Below, piece by piece: positions 1 through 7,554 of a stretch of 9,357 bases of DNA. The stretch spans positions 1 to 9,357 of the forward strand of contig SFPH01000031.1 of NCBI GenBank assembly GCA_004552115.1. Reading direction: 5' to 3'. Positions within the stretch are counted from its first letter, which is position 1, and the number at the start of each line of letters is the position of its first letter. The notes beneath the pieces were generated by a model. That model had not been told where the DNA came from and ran no database searches. It saw only the letters and a list, made by a program, of their open reading frames with translations. The position numbers were made by a program, and so were the translations under genes. Source of the stretch: Bacteroidales bacterium (GTDB lineage: Bacteria > Bacteroidota > Bacteroidia > Bacteroidales > UBA932).

Positions 1-792
1 GACTCGGTTCTTTCCCGGCTCAGGCCGTACCAGATTGGCCATAAGGGCAATCTCCAGGAATGGTATTATGACTGGGAGGATGCCGACCCTCATCACAGGC
101 ACCAGTCCCATCTGGTCGGTCTCTACCCGGGAAGGCATATAACTCCGGAGACTACTCCTGAACTGGCCGCTGCAGCCGAGCGCTCTCTCGAACTTAGGGA
201 CGGCCCGACTACCGGATGGTCCACCGGCTGGAGAATCAATCTCTGGTCCAGGCTCCATGACGGGGACAAGGCCTACGGCATATACCGTATGCTGCTCCGT
301 TATGTGGATGACGGAAAGCATTGGGGTGGAGGTACTTATCCCAATCTTCTCGATGCCCATCCGCCTTTCCAGATAGACGGTAATTTCGGCGGCTGCGCCG
401 GCGTGGCCGAGATGCTCCTTCAGTCACATATTCCAATAGCTCAGGGCATCCCTGGGTTCTGCATTGATCTGCTCCCGGCATTGCCATCCTCCTGGCCTTC
501 AGGCAGTTTCCGGGGACTCCGCGCAAGGGGAGGCTGCGAGGTTTCATGCTCCTGGGATGCCGGAATGGTCACTGCAGCCACTGTCACGCCATCTTCTGAC
601 GGGGTCTGCACGCTAAGGTCCCGCAATCCTCTCAAACCGGCTGACAGGGCCGCCGGACGTGCAGTGCTGTCCTCCTCCCGGTCCGGAGACTGGTATGTGC
701 TGCGTTTCCGCACTGCCGCCGGCCGCAGGGTTCATTTCGAGTGCGCACCCCATCGGATTCTGTTGCTTCCAACTGATTTGCTGAACCGATAA
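1..792 (+). CDS. GH95 family alpha-L-fucosidase, C-terminal part (5' end outside window)
   Basis: The last 263 residues of a glycoside hydrolase family 95 enzyme, which removes alpha-linked (typically alpha-1,2) L-fucose from glycans by inversion. It is probably exported, but the signal peptide would lie outside the window. The reading frame is open from base 1. Visible family signatures are the HHRHQSHL block (visible residues 31-38), TGWSTGW (71-77), and HPPFQIDGNFGG ending the (alpha/alpha)6 barrel, in which D126 probably matches the conserved catalytic-site Asp of GH95 (D766 of Bifidobacterium AfcA, from memory). After about residue 150 comes the usual C-terminal beta domain, ending near YVLRFRTAAGRRVHFEC. 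The final residues, from about codon 249, are oddly hydrophobic. They are encoded by DNA whose other strand reads as a lipoprotein, so the natural C-terminus may have been replaced by a short chance tail. The barrel part looks functional. Family assignment is secure; substrate is inferred. Confidence 0.9.
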   Translation, partial: DSVLSRLRPYQIGHKGNLQEWYYDWEDADPHHRHQSHLVGLYPGRHITPETTPELAAAAERSLELRDGPTTGWSTGWRINLWSRLHDGDKAYGIYRMLLRYVDDGKHWGGGTYPNLLDAHPPFQIDGNFGGCAGVAEMLLQSHIPIAQGIPGFCIDLLPALPSSWPSGSFRGLRARGGCEVSCSWDAGMVTAATVTPSSDGVCTLRSRNPLKPADRAAGRAVLSSSRSGDWYVLRFRTAAGRRVHFECAPHRILLLPTDLLNR

Positions 793-1009
793 TGATACCT
801 GTCGAAGTAGAATACAATACACCGAAACTAGTGTATGGGGATGTTGTTTGAGGCATAGTGACGTTTCCGGAAAGTCTTGCATTGCGGCAGGAAATGTGTG
901 TCGCCTCACCGGTAACAGTGCCCAGAATTTCTTCGGGTCCCTTCTGACAGGAAAGTGCTGATGAGATGGCGAGTGCAATAAATGCAACAAAAGGATAAAT
1001 TCGTTTCAT
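632..1009 (-). pseudogene. Truncated lipoprotein gene, 5' part only (native portion about 749-1009)
   Basis: An ORF of 125 codons starting at ATG 1009. Residues 1-20 form a signal peptide (MKR, then a hydrophobic stretch) ending in ALSC, so C21 is the likely lipidated cysteine. The following QKGPEE resembles the Lys-plus-acidic surface-export signal of Bacteroidota lipoproteins. Residues about 31-85 (TVTGEATHIS, ARLSGNV, FGVLYSTS) resemble the beta-strand, Fn3-like repeats common in surface lipoproteins of Bacteroidales. From about residue 87 (position 750) the frame runs into the antisense of the GH95 gene and the protein turns Arg/Cys-rich and implausible, stopping at 632. I read this as the first ~85 codons of a much longer gene whose body was deleted. 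The alternative, a genuine 125-aa protein overlapping GH95 by about 160 bp, is less likely. No substrate can be named. Confidence 0.7.
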
Positions 1010-1045
1010 ATCCAGACAATTGAATAATTTTCACAAGATTTCACG

Positions 1046-1095
1046 TAAAGATAATCATTGTCCGGAATTATCCACTTGATTATTGCATAAATATA
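1046..1095 (-). promoter_or_regulatory. Possible Bacteroidota-type promoter elements ahead of the lipoprotein fragment
   Basis: The 105 bp between the ATPase fragment and the lipoprotein start is AT-rich. Read on the - strand it contains two near matches to the Bacteroidota -7 element TAnnTTTG: TATATTTA (1095-1088) and TATCTTTA (1053-1046), each with A for the last G. No convincing -33 TTTG lies at the usual 19-20 bp spacing. It is the only room for the lipoprotein's own promoter, but the assignment is weak. Confidence 0.22.
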
Positions 1096-1114
1096 GGACA
1101 ATTCGGGTAGCCAG

Positions 1115-1318
1115 TCATGGATTCAGGACAGGTCTCATGTACAGGTTCTGTATCGCTTCCTTTTTCTGCTCCGTGAAAGCCCTTGCGAGGGTGGACTTTC
1201 CACTTCTGTTCCTTCCGAATACGATGTTCATCCTGCTGCTGAGAATAGTACCCAGCGATTTGGATTCCTCCCCGAAGAATCCTCCCTTGACCGCTATGCC
1301 TTTAACCTTGTCGAACAT
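1115..1318 (-). pseudogene. N-terminal fragment of an AAA-type ATPase, cut just after Walker A
   Basis: A 67-codon ORF starting 7 bp after the stop of the helicase gene on the same strand, so it is almost certainly the third cistron of that operon. It begins MFDKVKGIAVKGGFF and reaches a Walker A loop, MNIVFGRNRSGKST, with G35, G40, K41 and S42 fitting GxxxxGK[ST]. The start-of-protein position and the phrase 'N-I-V-F-G-R-N-x-S-G-K-S-T' are typical of large SMC/RecF-like ATPases, notably the AAA_13 group containing the RloC and PrrC anticodon nucleases. Such proteins are several hundred residues long; here the frame ends about 25 residues after the Walker lysine, with no Walker B, signature motif or coiled coil. 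R38 replaces the usual Gly. The body appears to have been lost and replaced by the lipoprotein region. A small functional peptide is possible but unlikely. The subfamily is an inference from the short N-terminus. Confidence 0.7.
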
Positions 1319-1325
1319 ATACCTT

Positions 1326-4300
1326 TTAATTGATTCTGATTATTCTTCCCTGCAACGGATAGTAGATCAGTCTGTCTGTCACCCTGTATCCGGCACTCTG
1401 CAGCGCATAGGTGTAGAGGGTGAGCTGTGGGGTGTAGCCCGCATAGTGTTCCCTGACTTCAGGAGCGTTGATGTCCCTGTCGAAGTGAGGGTAGCTCTTG
1501 TAGTCGACAATCACGCATGAGCCGTCGTCGAGCATCCATACGAGGTCTATCTCTCCGCGCACGACCTGCCCTTCCTGCAGTCCAATCTGGTCAGCCTGTG
1601 CCTTGTCCAGCACAAGGGTGAAAGGTGTTTCCCTCAGAATCTTCACACTCTTGCCGTAGGTCTTCTCCAGATGGGTGAAGAGCCTGTCCTCGGTCCTGAT
1701 GACTCCGTCGATGTCGGTTATCTGCTTCTCGAGACCCGCCGCCTTCACAAGGCCTTCCGCCATGCAGTGGTTCCATTCGGTCTCACCAGGCCTGTAGGCG
1801 GCGTAGATGTTATGGATGCAGGTACCGCACCCGGTTACCACCTCTGCAGTGACCCTGTCCATCATCTCATCAGTCGCATTGACGCGGCTTGGAGAGACAA
1901 TGAGAGGGTGCCTGCTGTCCGTCTCGATGGCTTTCCACTCTGAAGATTCCGCCACGGATGGCGCCTCTTCCTCTCCTTCAGGCTTCGGCGCAATCTCGCA
2001 GTAGTCCGCAGCGTAGCTCTCCCCATTGACCTTCCAGAAGGTAGCCCTGTTGTCCGCCTCGAGGGTGAAATTTTCCTCGCCAACGCCGCAATGCGCCAGA
2101 GTGCGCAGGGTGGTTTTGTCACCTCTTCCCGTGTTGGAGGTTGTGATGAGATAGTCTCTTGCACGGGTGATGCCTACGTACATTATCCTCTTTTCCTCAG
2201 CAATCTGCCTGCGCCGGATTTCCTGGAAGATTTCAGTTCCAATGATGTCATTCAAGAGTACATCAGGTAGTTCGCTCTTGCCGCTTAGTGCCGGTATGAA
2301 GTGGATGAAGTAGCCATTGTCATTGTCTTTCAGAGGCTTTACCGACGTGAACTCCTTCTTGGCGATGGACGCATCGTTCGCAAAGTCATTGTTAAGGCTC
2401 TCAAGAATGACAACCTTCCACTCTAGACCCTTGCTCTTGTGGTACGTCATGACCTTGACAGTATCCGACGAGTTGTCCCTGCTGCCCTGGCTGAACTCCT
2501 GGTCGGAGATCCAGGTGATGAATCCCGATATGGTAGGGGTGAGCCTGAGCTGCCGGCAGTGGTCTTCATAGTCCCCGGCAAGGCTCTCTAGCATTGAAAG
2601 GTTCTGGAGTCGGGCATTGCCGCTGCTCCAGCGGGAGACCACGTCCTTTAGACCGAGCTCGAGGATGATGGTGGATATCATATCCTGGATATCCGACGAG
2701 CCGACTCTCGCGGCGATTCTGTCGAGCGCCTTGAACAGGCCCTTGTCCTTAAGCCAGGCGTCATCATCCCTATCGAACTCCTCAGCCCTTACGACTCCGA
2801 GCCTCTCCAGGATGAGGGATTCCGTAGGCATGTTCTCAAGAAGGTGCACGAGGGATGCCCTCACTTCCGGCATGTCCGGGTCCGAGATGTATCTGAGAAT
2901 ATCGATAACGAGCTGACTCTCAGCCCAGTCCAAAAGGTCGGGCGTGGTTGCGGATACCGGGATGTCGAGTGCCCGCATGGCGCTCACGGTCTTCTGTACA
3001 TCAGCTCCGCTGCGGCAGAGTATGGCAATGTCACCAGCCTTCACCCGGCGCTCCTTTCCCATCTTCTCGCCAGTCTCCTTCTTGTCGCACACCTGGAGCC
3101 CGCTATCAAGCAACTCCTTGACTTTCCATGCCAGCGCTTTCACATATACGTCCTTATTGCCTTTGCAATGCCAATGAATGAAAGGTGATTTCCCCTTCAG
3201 TTCCTCCCCGCTCCTGTCCTGGTTCTCCAGCCTTATCATACCATCATCCACAATGCCTTCGAAAGCCCTCGTAAAGATGTCGTTAACGAGGTGCACGAGT
3301 TCCGGGCGTGATCTGAAAGATGTGCCCAGAGGCTTGCCCTGAACCACCTTCGCCGTGACCTCGGTTATGAGGTCGGTGTCCGATCCGCGGAACCCGTAGA
3401 TGGACTGCTTTGGGTCTCCGACCCACTCGCAACGTCCGCCGTAAGGCCTTATGATGCCGGCGAGCGCCTCGAAGATGCGTATCTGGACCGGGTTGGAGTC
3501 CTGAAACTCATCCACCATGACAAGCCTGTATGTCGCGATCTCCTTCCGCTGCTCCTCATACTGCGGTTCGGTGAGAAGGCGCAGGAAGTACTGCTCCATG
3601 TCGTCGAAGTCGAGAAGGTGATGGTCCTGCTTGTACTTTACGTACTCAGCCCTCCATTTTGAGGCATTGTCAAAGATCTTGTCTATGCACAGGCATATCT
3701 TTTCACCGTACTTCTCTGAGGTGATGAGCTGAGTCAGGGTGCTGTTCAGAAGATTAATATCGAAGCCGGGATTTCCTTTCACGAACGTATTCGTAAGGGT
3801 ATCGGATACGTGTTTCCAGAGTTTGAGCGCTCCGGCATAGGATGATGCGCCGCTGATGGCTGCGTTCATCTCGGCTACCTTGGCATCCGGGTCCTTGTAT
3901 CTCCTGTTGGTTGGTGCCCATTCTGAAAATGTCTTCTGCAGTTTCCCCAGGATACTGCAATCCGGATCTTTGCTATGGAAGAGTTCCCTCACGATGCCCT
4001 TCGAGCGCTCGGCACTTTCCCTGAGGTCCTTGATGTCGTATGCCGCCATAGCCGATATGACCTGCTCTATGTACCTCTTCCAGAAGTCGAAGTCTATGTT
4101 GCTGGCATTGTCCTCAAACCTGCTCACCTCGAAATCTCTGGTGAATTCCTCAAAGAAATTGAGATTCTCCTCGGAAACGACATCGGCGATGGACTGGTTG
4201 ATGTAGAACTTCCTGTCGTCCTCGCTCATCACATTCATCTCGGGGCTGAGCCCGAGATCGTACCAGAACTTGCGCACGAACCTCTGGCATACCGAGTGCA

Positions 4301-4538
4301 CGGTGCCGATGGCCGCACTTCCCATCTCGGCGGCAAGTTCCGTCTTTCCCTCCTTGAGGAGCACGGCTCTGGCCTTTTCGCGGAACTCGCTGGCGGCGGC
4401 ATCGGTAAATGTCGTGAGGATTATCTCAGACGGTTTTATGCCATCTTCAACCAGTGCCTTGGAGAGATGGTGGGTGAGCGTGTATGTCTTTCCGGATCCC
4501 GCTCCGGCATTGATGTATGTGATATTGTCCATTGTCAT
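1326..4538 (-). CDS. UvrD/AddA-type superfamily 1 helicase with C-terminal RecB-like nuclease
   Basis: A 1070-residue ATP-driven 3'-5' DNA helicase fused to a PD-(D/E)XK nuclease, arranged like AddA of the AddAB double-strand break processing complex. Helicase motifs run in order: Walker A GAGSGKT (12-18, K17), Ia TTFTDAAA (42-49), Ib GTVHSVCQRF (78-87), II VDEFQD (342-347), III GDPKQSIYGFRG (374-385), IV TSFRSRPE (406-413), V TYHKSKGLEW (698-707) and VI YVGITRAR (787-794). The nuclease carries H909, GEIDLV (D998), VDYK (D1012, K1014) and QLTLY (Q1038, Y1042), so its site looks complete. It is somewhat shorter than Bacillus AddA (about 1230 aa). The start ATG at 4538 lies one base after the stop of the upstream AddB-like gene (TAATATG), so translation is probably coupled; ATG 4532 is an alternative. 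No Shine-Dalgarno is visible. It may be the housekeeping AddA or an accessory, defence-type copy; the sequence alone does not decide. Confidence 0.93.
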   Translation of the reverse strand: MTMDNITYINAGAGSGKTYTLTHHLSKALVEDGIKPSEIILTTFTDAAASEFREKARAVLLKEGKTELAAEMGSAAIGTVHSVCQRFVRKFWYDLGLSPEMNVMSEDDRKFYINQSIADVVSEENLNFFEEFTRDFEVSRFEDNASNIDFDFWKRYIEQVISAMAAYDIKDLRESAERSKGIVRELFHSKDPDCSILGKLQKTFSEWAPTNRRYKDPDAKVAEMNAAISGASSYAGALKLWKHVSDTLTNTFVKGNPGFDINLLNSTLTQLITSEKYGEKICLCIDKIFDNASKWRAEYVKYKQDHHLLDFDDMEQYFLRLLTEPQYEEQRKEIATYRLVMVDEFQDSNPVQIRIFEALAGIIRPYGGRCEWVGDPKQSIYGFRGSDTDLITEVTAKVVQGKPLGTSFRSRPELVHLVNDIFTRAFEGIVDDGMIRLENQDRSGEELKGKSPFIHWHCKGNKDVYVKALAWKVKELLDSGLQVCDKKETGEKMGKERRVKAGDIAILCRSGADVQKTVSAMRALDIPVSATTPDLLDWAESQLVIDILRYISDPDMPEVRASLVHLLENMPTESLILERLGVVRAEEFDRDDDAWLKDKGLFKALDRIAARVGSSDIQDMISTIILELGLKDVVSRWSSGNARLQNLSMLESLAGDYEDHCRQLRLTPTISGFITWISDQEFSQGSRDNSSDTVKVMTYHKSKGLEWKVVILESLNNDFANDASIAKKEFTSVKPLKDNDNGYFIHFIPALSGKSELPDVLLNDIIGTEIFQEIRRRQIAEEKRIMYVGITRARDYLITTSNTGRGDKTTLRTLAHCGVGEENFTLEADNRATFWKVNGESYAADYCEIAPKPEGEEEAPSVAESSEWKAIETDSRHPLIVSPSRVNATDEMMDRVTAEVVTGCGTCIHNIYAAYRPGETEWNHCMAEGLVKAAGLEKQITDIDGVIRTEDRLFTHLEKTYGKSVKILRETPFTLVLDKAQADQIGLQEGQVVRGEIDLVWMLDDGSCVIVDYKSYPHFDRDINAPEVREHYAGYTPQLTLYTYALQSAGYRVTDRLIYYPLQGRIIRIN

Positions 4539-4539
4539 A

Positions 4540-7080
4540 TTACTTTATCATATCCTTAAGAACCTGGTGAGGGGTGCTCTCCGCTCCCTGTCCGAACGGA
4601 GACTGCTTTTTCCCGTTCTTGACAGGCAAGGGAATGACATTATCGCCATTATCCCTGGCATAGGCGATGTTCTCCTTGGCGAAGCCTTCGGCCATCTCCA
4701 GCGTACCGGCCGCCAGCTGTTTCTTTCTAGCTTCAATGGAGTTGCCGATTCTGGTCACCAGACTTGAGTCCATCTGATCCGGCTGCACACGGACGACAGC
4801 CTTGCCCCTCAAGTCCTGGCAGGTGTAGAGGGTCTTCTTCGGGAACAGATAGTAGCCCACCGCCGAAACCCTCTTTTTCTCCCGTTTTTCCACTGCCACG
4901 CGGTAGAGTTCCAGCTGAATGGCTGTGTTGTTCTTGAGCTTCCCCTCATAGAAGCTGGATTCTGACCATTTGAAGTCTATGACAACAAGGCTGCCGTCCC
5001 GCCTTCTGGTGATGAAGTCGACGGATCCCCCGAACTCGCCGATCGGCTCGTCGAGGGCGAATCCCTCCTCAAAGCCAGACTCGCACTCCACCGGGGTGAG
5101 GGCATTATCCCCGAGTATGCCGATAAGTGTCTGCACGCTCTCCCGGAGTGTCTTGCGGAAGATGACGAGTTCGGTCCTGTTCTCCCTGAGGTTCAACACC
5201 AGCCCCTTTCGTCTTACAGCCTCGGCAAACCTGCCATCGAACTCCGTGTTGAGGAGTTCCTTCATCTTGTCGAGATCTTCGTGACAGTCCTTGACGAGCC
5301 TCTCAATGAAGAGATGAGCCACGAGACCCTTCACTATCCTTACGTCCTGGAGCTGGAGGCCGGAGGAGTCGTAAAGCTGAAGCACGTAATCCGTCACGTA
5401 GTCAAAAGGATACTCTATGAGCTTCTCTATGCTGCTCTGGCTGTCACGCCTGCTGAAGCCGCCCCAGAGGTCCTTGTGCAATTCCATCTCGCACCTCGGC
5501 CTGAAAGAAATCTTCGGGCCCTCGTGGCGGGTGATTGAGAACGGGGTTTCCTTCACTCCCCTCATCCTGCAGGAAGTGACCACAGGATGCTCGGCAAGCA
5601 GCTCACCCATATCGGAGGAAGGGGAGAAGAGTGTCACGTCGGGGCATGCTTCCACCATACGGAGGACCGCCTGCTGGGTGAGCCTTGCGTAATCCTCGCG
5701 GCTGATTATTCCCTTCTTTTCAGACACGGCGTCCGCCTCGAGTTTCGTGAGGAAGTCGAAAGGATATTTGACTGTTCCCTCGCCGCAACAGTCAAGCCAT
5801 ACTATTCTTCCGGGAACGGTGTCCAGAGCAAGCGGGCTCTTTGCCATGCTGAGACATCCCAGCTCTGCCTTCTCGCTGATGATCTCTACACCTTCGCATA
5901 CTCCAGAGACAATGTTGGAGAGATGCTCGAGGGCAATGCTCTCACCACATCCGGAGAGGTATCCTATGAGGATATCGCAGTCGTCCCTCAGAGTAAGGAA
6001 CGCCACGCGCTCCTCGTCTGTTGTCCTGTCGCTGCCGACTCTCTTTCCGGCCCAGGTCCTGAGACCGCAGAGGTAGTCAAGCACAACCTTGCACTCCACG
6101 CCTTCGCCGTCTCCTGCCGGAACCTCAATGATGTCGAAGAGGAATGCATCGAGACATTTCCTGTCATCCTCATCGATAGACTCCATCACCTTGTCCCATT
6201 CGTCTCCGAAACCTCCGTCCTTGGCCAGGGCCCTTGCGAGCCTGCGCCTCCAGTTCAGGGGAACAGGACTCTGCTGACACTGCAGGTATGACAGAAGAAC
6301 ATTTACGTTGAGTGGTCTCTCCAGCAATGCAAGACCCATCCTGAGCACCTGCACCGGGGCAGGGATGCCTGCCTCCACGCGCGAGTCCGTCACCGGAAGG
6401 CCGCGGCGGCGCAGAACGCTGTTGAGCCTGCGGTTGTCCGATGCTATGACGACGGCTCCCGAGAGGTCCTCACCTGCTGCCCATTCGTATGCATCGGTGA
6501 GTTCCGTGCTCTTGTATAAGGTTACATTCTGTCCTTCGCATTCCTTGATGCCGTCACGGTACCTGACCGTGGCGCCGCACATCGTGAGCACTCTCCTGAC
6601 GACGCCCCTGACGAGTCTCTCCGGGACGGTCACGTCGATGACGTCGCTATCCGTGAGAGGCTTCACGCCTCCGTTACGGAGCCTGTCCTCCAGCGCAAGC
6701 CATGCGTCCACGCTTCCTGCGGGTATTTTGCAGCTCACGTCCGCGAGGTCATCAAGACGCCTCGAGATTCCCCTGAGGTCTTTGAGCTCATAGTCCTGCA
6801 TGAGGTTGTCCCGCCACGAAATGATCTCGCGGGCTACGCCTGCCGGGTCTATCTTGAAGGATCTGCTCCAGACATAGTCTCTCGAGTCCTTTCCGAGAGC
6901 CTCGATGAGAGATATGATTCTGGTGCCCGCCGGATGGGTGGCGAATGCCATGCCGCATCGCATCATGAGTTCGTCGAGCAGGCCATCCTGGCCGACGGTC
7001 TTGCTTCCGAAGGAAACCTTACCCCTTTCCAGGGCAGGGGAGAGTTGCGGATCAAAGAATGGATTATAGGTTATATTCAT
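4540..7080 (-). CDS. AddB-like PD-(D/E)XK nuclease with degenerate helicase region
   Basis: An 846-residue partner of the downstream helicase. The C-terminal nuclease domain (about 550-760) has the RecB-family order: H589 in GLVAHLF, GGSVDF (D688), VVIDFK (D702, K704) and IQLELY (Q722, Y726), so it looks catalytically competent. The N-terminal two thirds resemble the inactivated helicase of AddB: no Walker A is present, and RIVWLDCCGEG (425-435) occupies the place of the conserved segment before the nuclease. The cysteines that bind the 4Fe-4S cluster of Bacillus AddB are not seen; the block that usually reads C-P-F is EYPFDYV here (556-562). At 846 aa it is much shorter than Bacillus AddB (1166 aa). 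The N-terminal block (GLLDELMMRCG, then SFKIDPAGVAR, ISWRDNL) recalls a widespread 'PD-(D/E)XK nuclease family protein' that travels with a UvrD helicase, from memory. ATG 7080 is the first in-frame start. The complex probably loads on DNA ends in the cytoplasm. Confidence 0.88.
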   Translation of the reverse strand: MNITYNPFFDPQLSPALERGKVSFGSKTVGQDGLLDELMMRCGMAFATHPAGTRIISLIEALGKDSRDYVWSRSFKIDPAGVAREIISWRDNLMQDYELKDLRGISRRLDDLADVSCKIPAGSVDAWLALEDRLRNGGVKPLTDSDVIDVTVPERLVRGVVRRVLTMCGATVRYRDGIKECEGQNVTLYKSTELTDAYEWAAGEDLSGAVVIASDNRRLNSVLRRRGLPVTDSRVEAGIPAPVQVLRMGLALLERPLNVNVLLSYLQCQQSPVPLNWRRRLARALAKDGGFGDEWDKVMESIDEDDRKCLDAFLFDIIEVPAGDGEGVECKVVLDYLCGLRTWAGKRVGSDRTTDEERVAFLTLRDDCDILIGYLSGCGESIALEHLSNIVSGVCEGVEIISEKAELGCLSMAKSPLALDTVPGRIVWLDCCGEGTVKYPFDFLTKLEADAVSEKKGIISREDYARLTQQAVLRMVEACPDVTLFSPSSDMGELLAEHPVVTSCRMRGVKETPFSITRHEGPKISFRPRCEMELHKDLWGGFSRRDSQSSIEKLIEYPFDYVTDYVLQLYDSSGLQLQDVRIVKGLVAHLFIERLVKDCHEDLDKMKELLNTEFDGRFAEAVRRKGLVLNLRENRTELVIFRKTLRESVQTLIGILGDNALTPVECESGFEEGFALDEPIGEFGGSVDFITRRRDGSLVVIDFKWSESSFYEGKLKNNTAIQLELYRVAVEKREKKRVSAVGYYLFPKKTLYTCQDLRGKAVVRVQPDQMDSSLVTRIGNSIEARKKQLAAGTLEMAEGFAKENIAYARDNGDNVIPLPVKNGKKQSPFGQGAESTPHQVLKDMIK

Positions 7081-7123
7081 AGAATATGTCTATTAAAGCA
7101 ATGTCTTTCTACTATCATATACT

Positions 7124-7477
7124 TCAATCGAAGTCATTTATTACAGGCGGAATGAAAATTTTTTCGATGTTGAAGGATCTCAAAGGAAAATCAGTAAATC
7201 TGTGGTATGGGAAAGGCTGAAGCCCAGCCAGCCGGCTTCTGTAAGAAATCCTCTGTCTGGCAGCCTCCTTGCTGTCGGCTATTCCGATTCTGGCAGCGGC
7301 CTGACGGGCTTTGCTGTACAGGTATTTGTCGAGACGACGGGTCTGGGCACGGGTGAAAACATTGTTTCCGGCCTTTTCGTAATAAGGAGAACCGCCCACT
7401 CTCCTTCCACAAATATAGGAATAATGTAAAAGCAATGCAAGCAACTCGCCTGAATTGACAATCGGTCTGTGGCTCAT
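7124..7477 (-). CDS. Possible small basic protein upstream of the AddB-like gene (doubtful)
   Basis: An open frame of 117 codons from ATG 7477 (a GTG at 7510 would give 128), ending 43 bp before the AddB-like start and on the same strand, so it could be the first cistron of that operon. I do not recognise it. Its middle (about 40-85 of the 117) contains a plausible basic amphipathic helix region, TRAQTRRLDKYLYSKARQAAA, and codons there are GC-rich in third position, like the neighbouring genes. The protein would be strongly positive (about +10). The last 25 residues use AT-rich codons and look less like real protein. Against it: no ribosome binding site, no known domain, and other frames of the region are also open. 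It may be a real gene, a gene remnant, or part of an untranslated leader. Confidence 0.33.
   Translation of the reverse strand: MSHRPIVNSGELLALLLHYSYICGRRVGGSPYYEKAGNNVFTRAQTRRLDKYLYSKARQAAARIGIADSKEAARQRISYRSRLAGLQPFPYHRFTDFPLRSFNIEKIFIPPVINDFD
7410..7440 (-). promoter_or_regulatory. Candidate Bacteroidota promoter pointing toward the AddB-like operon
   Basis: On the - strand, TATATTTG (7417-7410) matches the Bacteroidota -7 consensus TAnnTTTG exactly, and TTGC (7440-7437) sits 19 bp upstream where the -33 TTTG is expected. Transcription would start near 7403 with a short GGAGA/TCTCC hairpin at the 5' end, giving a leader of about 320 nt before the AddB-like gene. This would lie inside the doubtful small ORF starting at 7477, so the two readings compete. 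A six-base match of this kind can arise by chance in such a region. Confidence 0.3.
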
Positions 7478-7521
7478 GATCGTTCTGCCGGCCGCATATC
7501 CTATATACACTCAAGGAGGCA

Positions 7522-7554
7522 TAATATTTCATTGTCGTGAATTGTAATATTTCA
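7522..7554. repeat. Pair of 10-bp direct repeats in the divergent intergenic region
   Basis: TAATATTTCA occurs at 7522-7531 and again at 7545-7554, a spacing of 23 bp or about two helical turns. It lies 52-84 bp upstream of the lipoprotein start at 7606, in the spacer between the possible leftward transcript and the rightward genes. It could be a binding site for a regulator or just AT-rich promoter sequence. Nothing else recognisable is present in 7511-7605. Confidence 0.3.

Noticed and set aside
817..836. ATACAC/GTGTAT inverted repeat just after the GH95 stop, as a possible terminator
   Set aside because: Only 6 bp, AT-rich, with no T-run, and it lies inside the plausible coding part of the lipoprotein fragment.
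1057..1102. ATTGTCC/GGACAAT inverted repeat between the ATPase and lipoprotein fragments
   Set aside because: 7-bp arms with a 32-bp loop can easily occur by chance; no link to an attachment site or regulator can be supported.
1083..1520. 145-codon + strand frame across the ATPase fragment and the helicase C-terminus
   Set aside because: Antisense to the nuclease active-site region of the AddA-like protein; no independent coding signal.
3975..4559. 194-codon open frame on the + strand opposite the AddA-like N-terminus
   Set aside because: It overlaps helicase motifs I to Ib in antisense; its apparent order is the mirror of the real gene's codon bias.
5587..6291. 234-codon open frame on the + strand opposite the AddB-like gene
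   Set aside because: It is wholly antisense to a well-supported gene with intact nuclease motifs, and the protein has no recognisable domain; GC-rich coding bias commonly leaves such shadows open.
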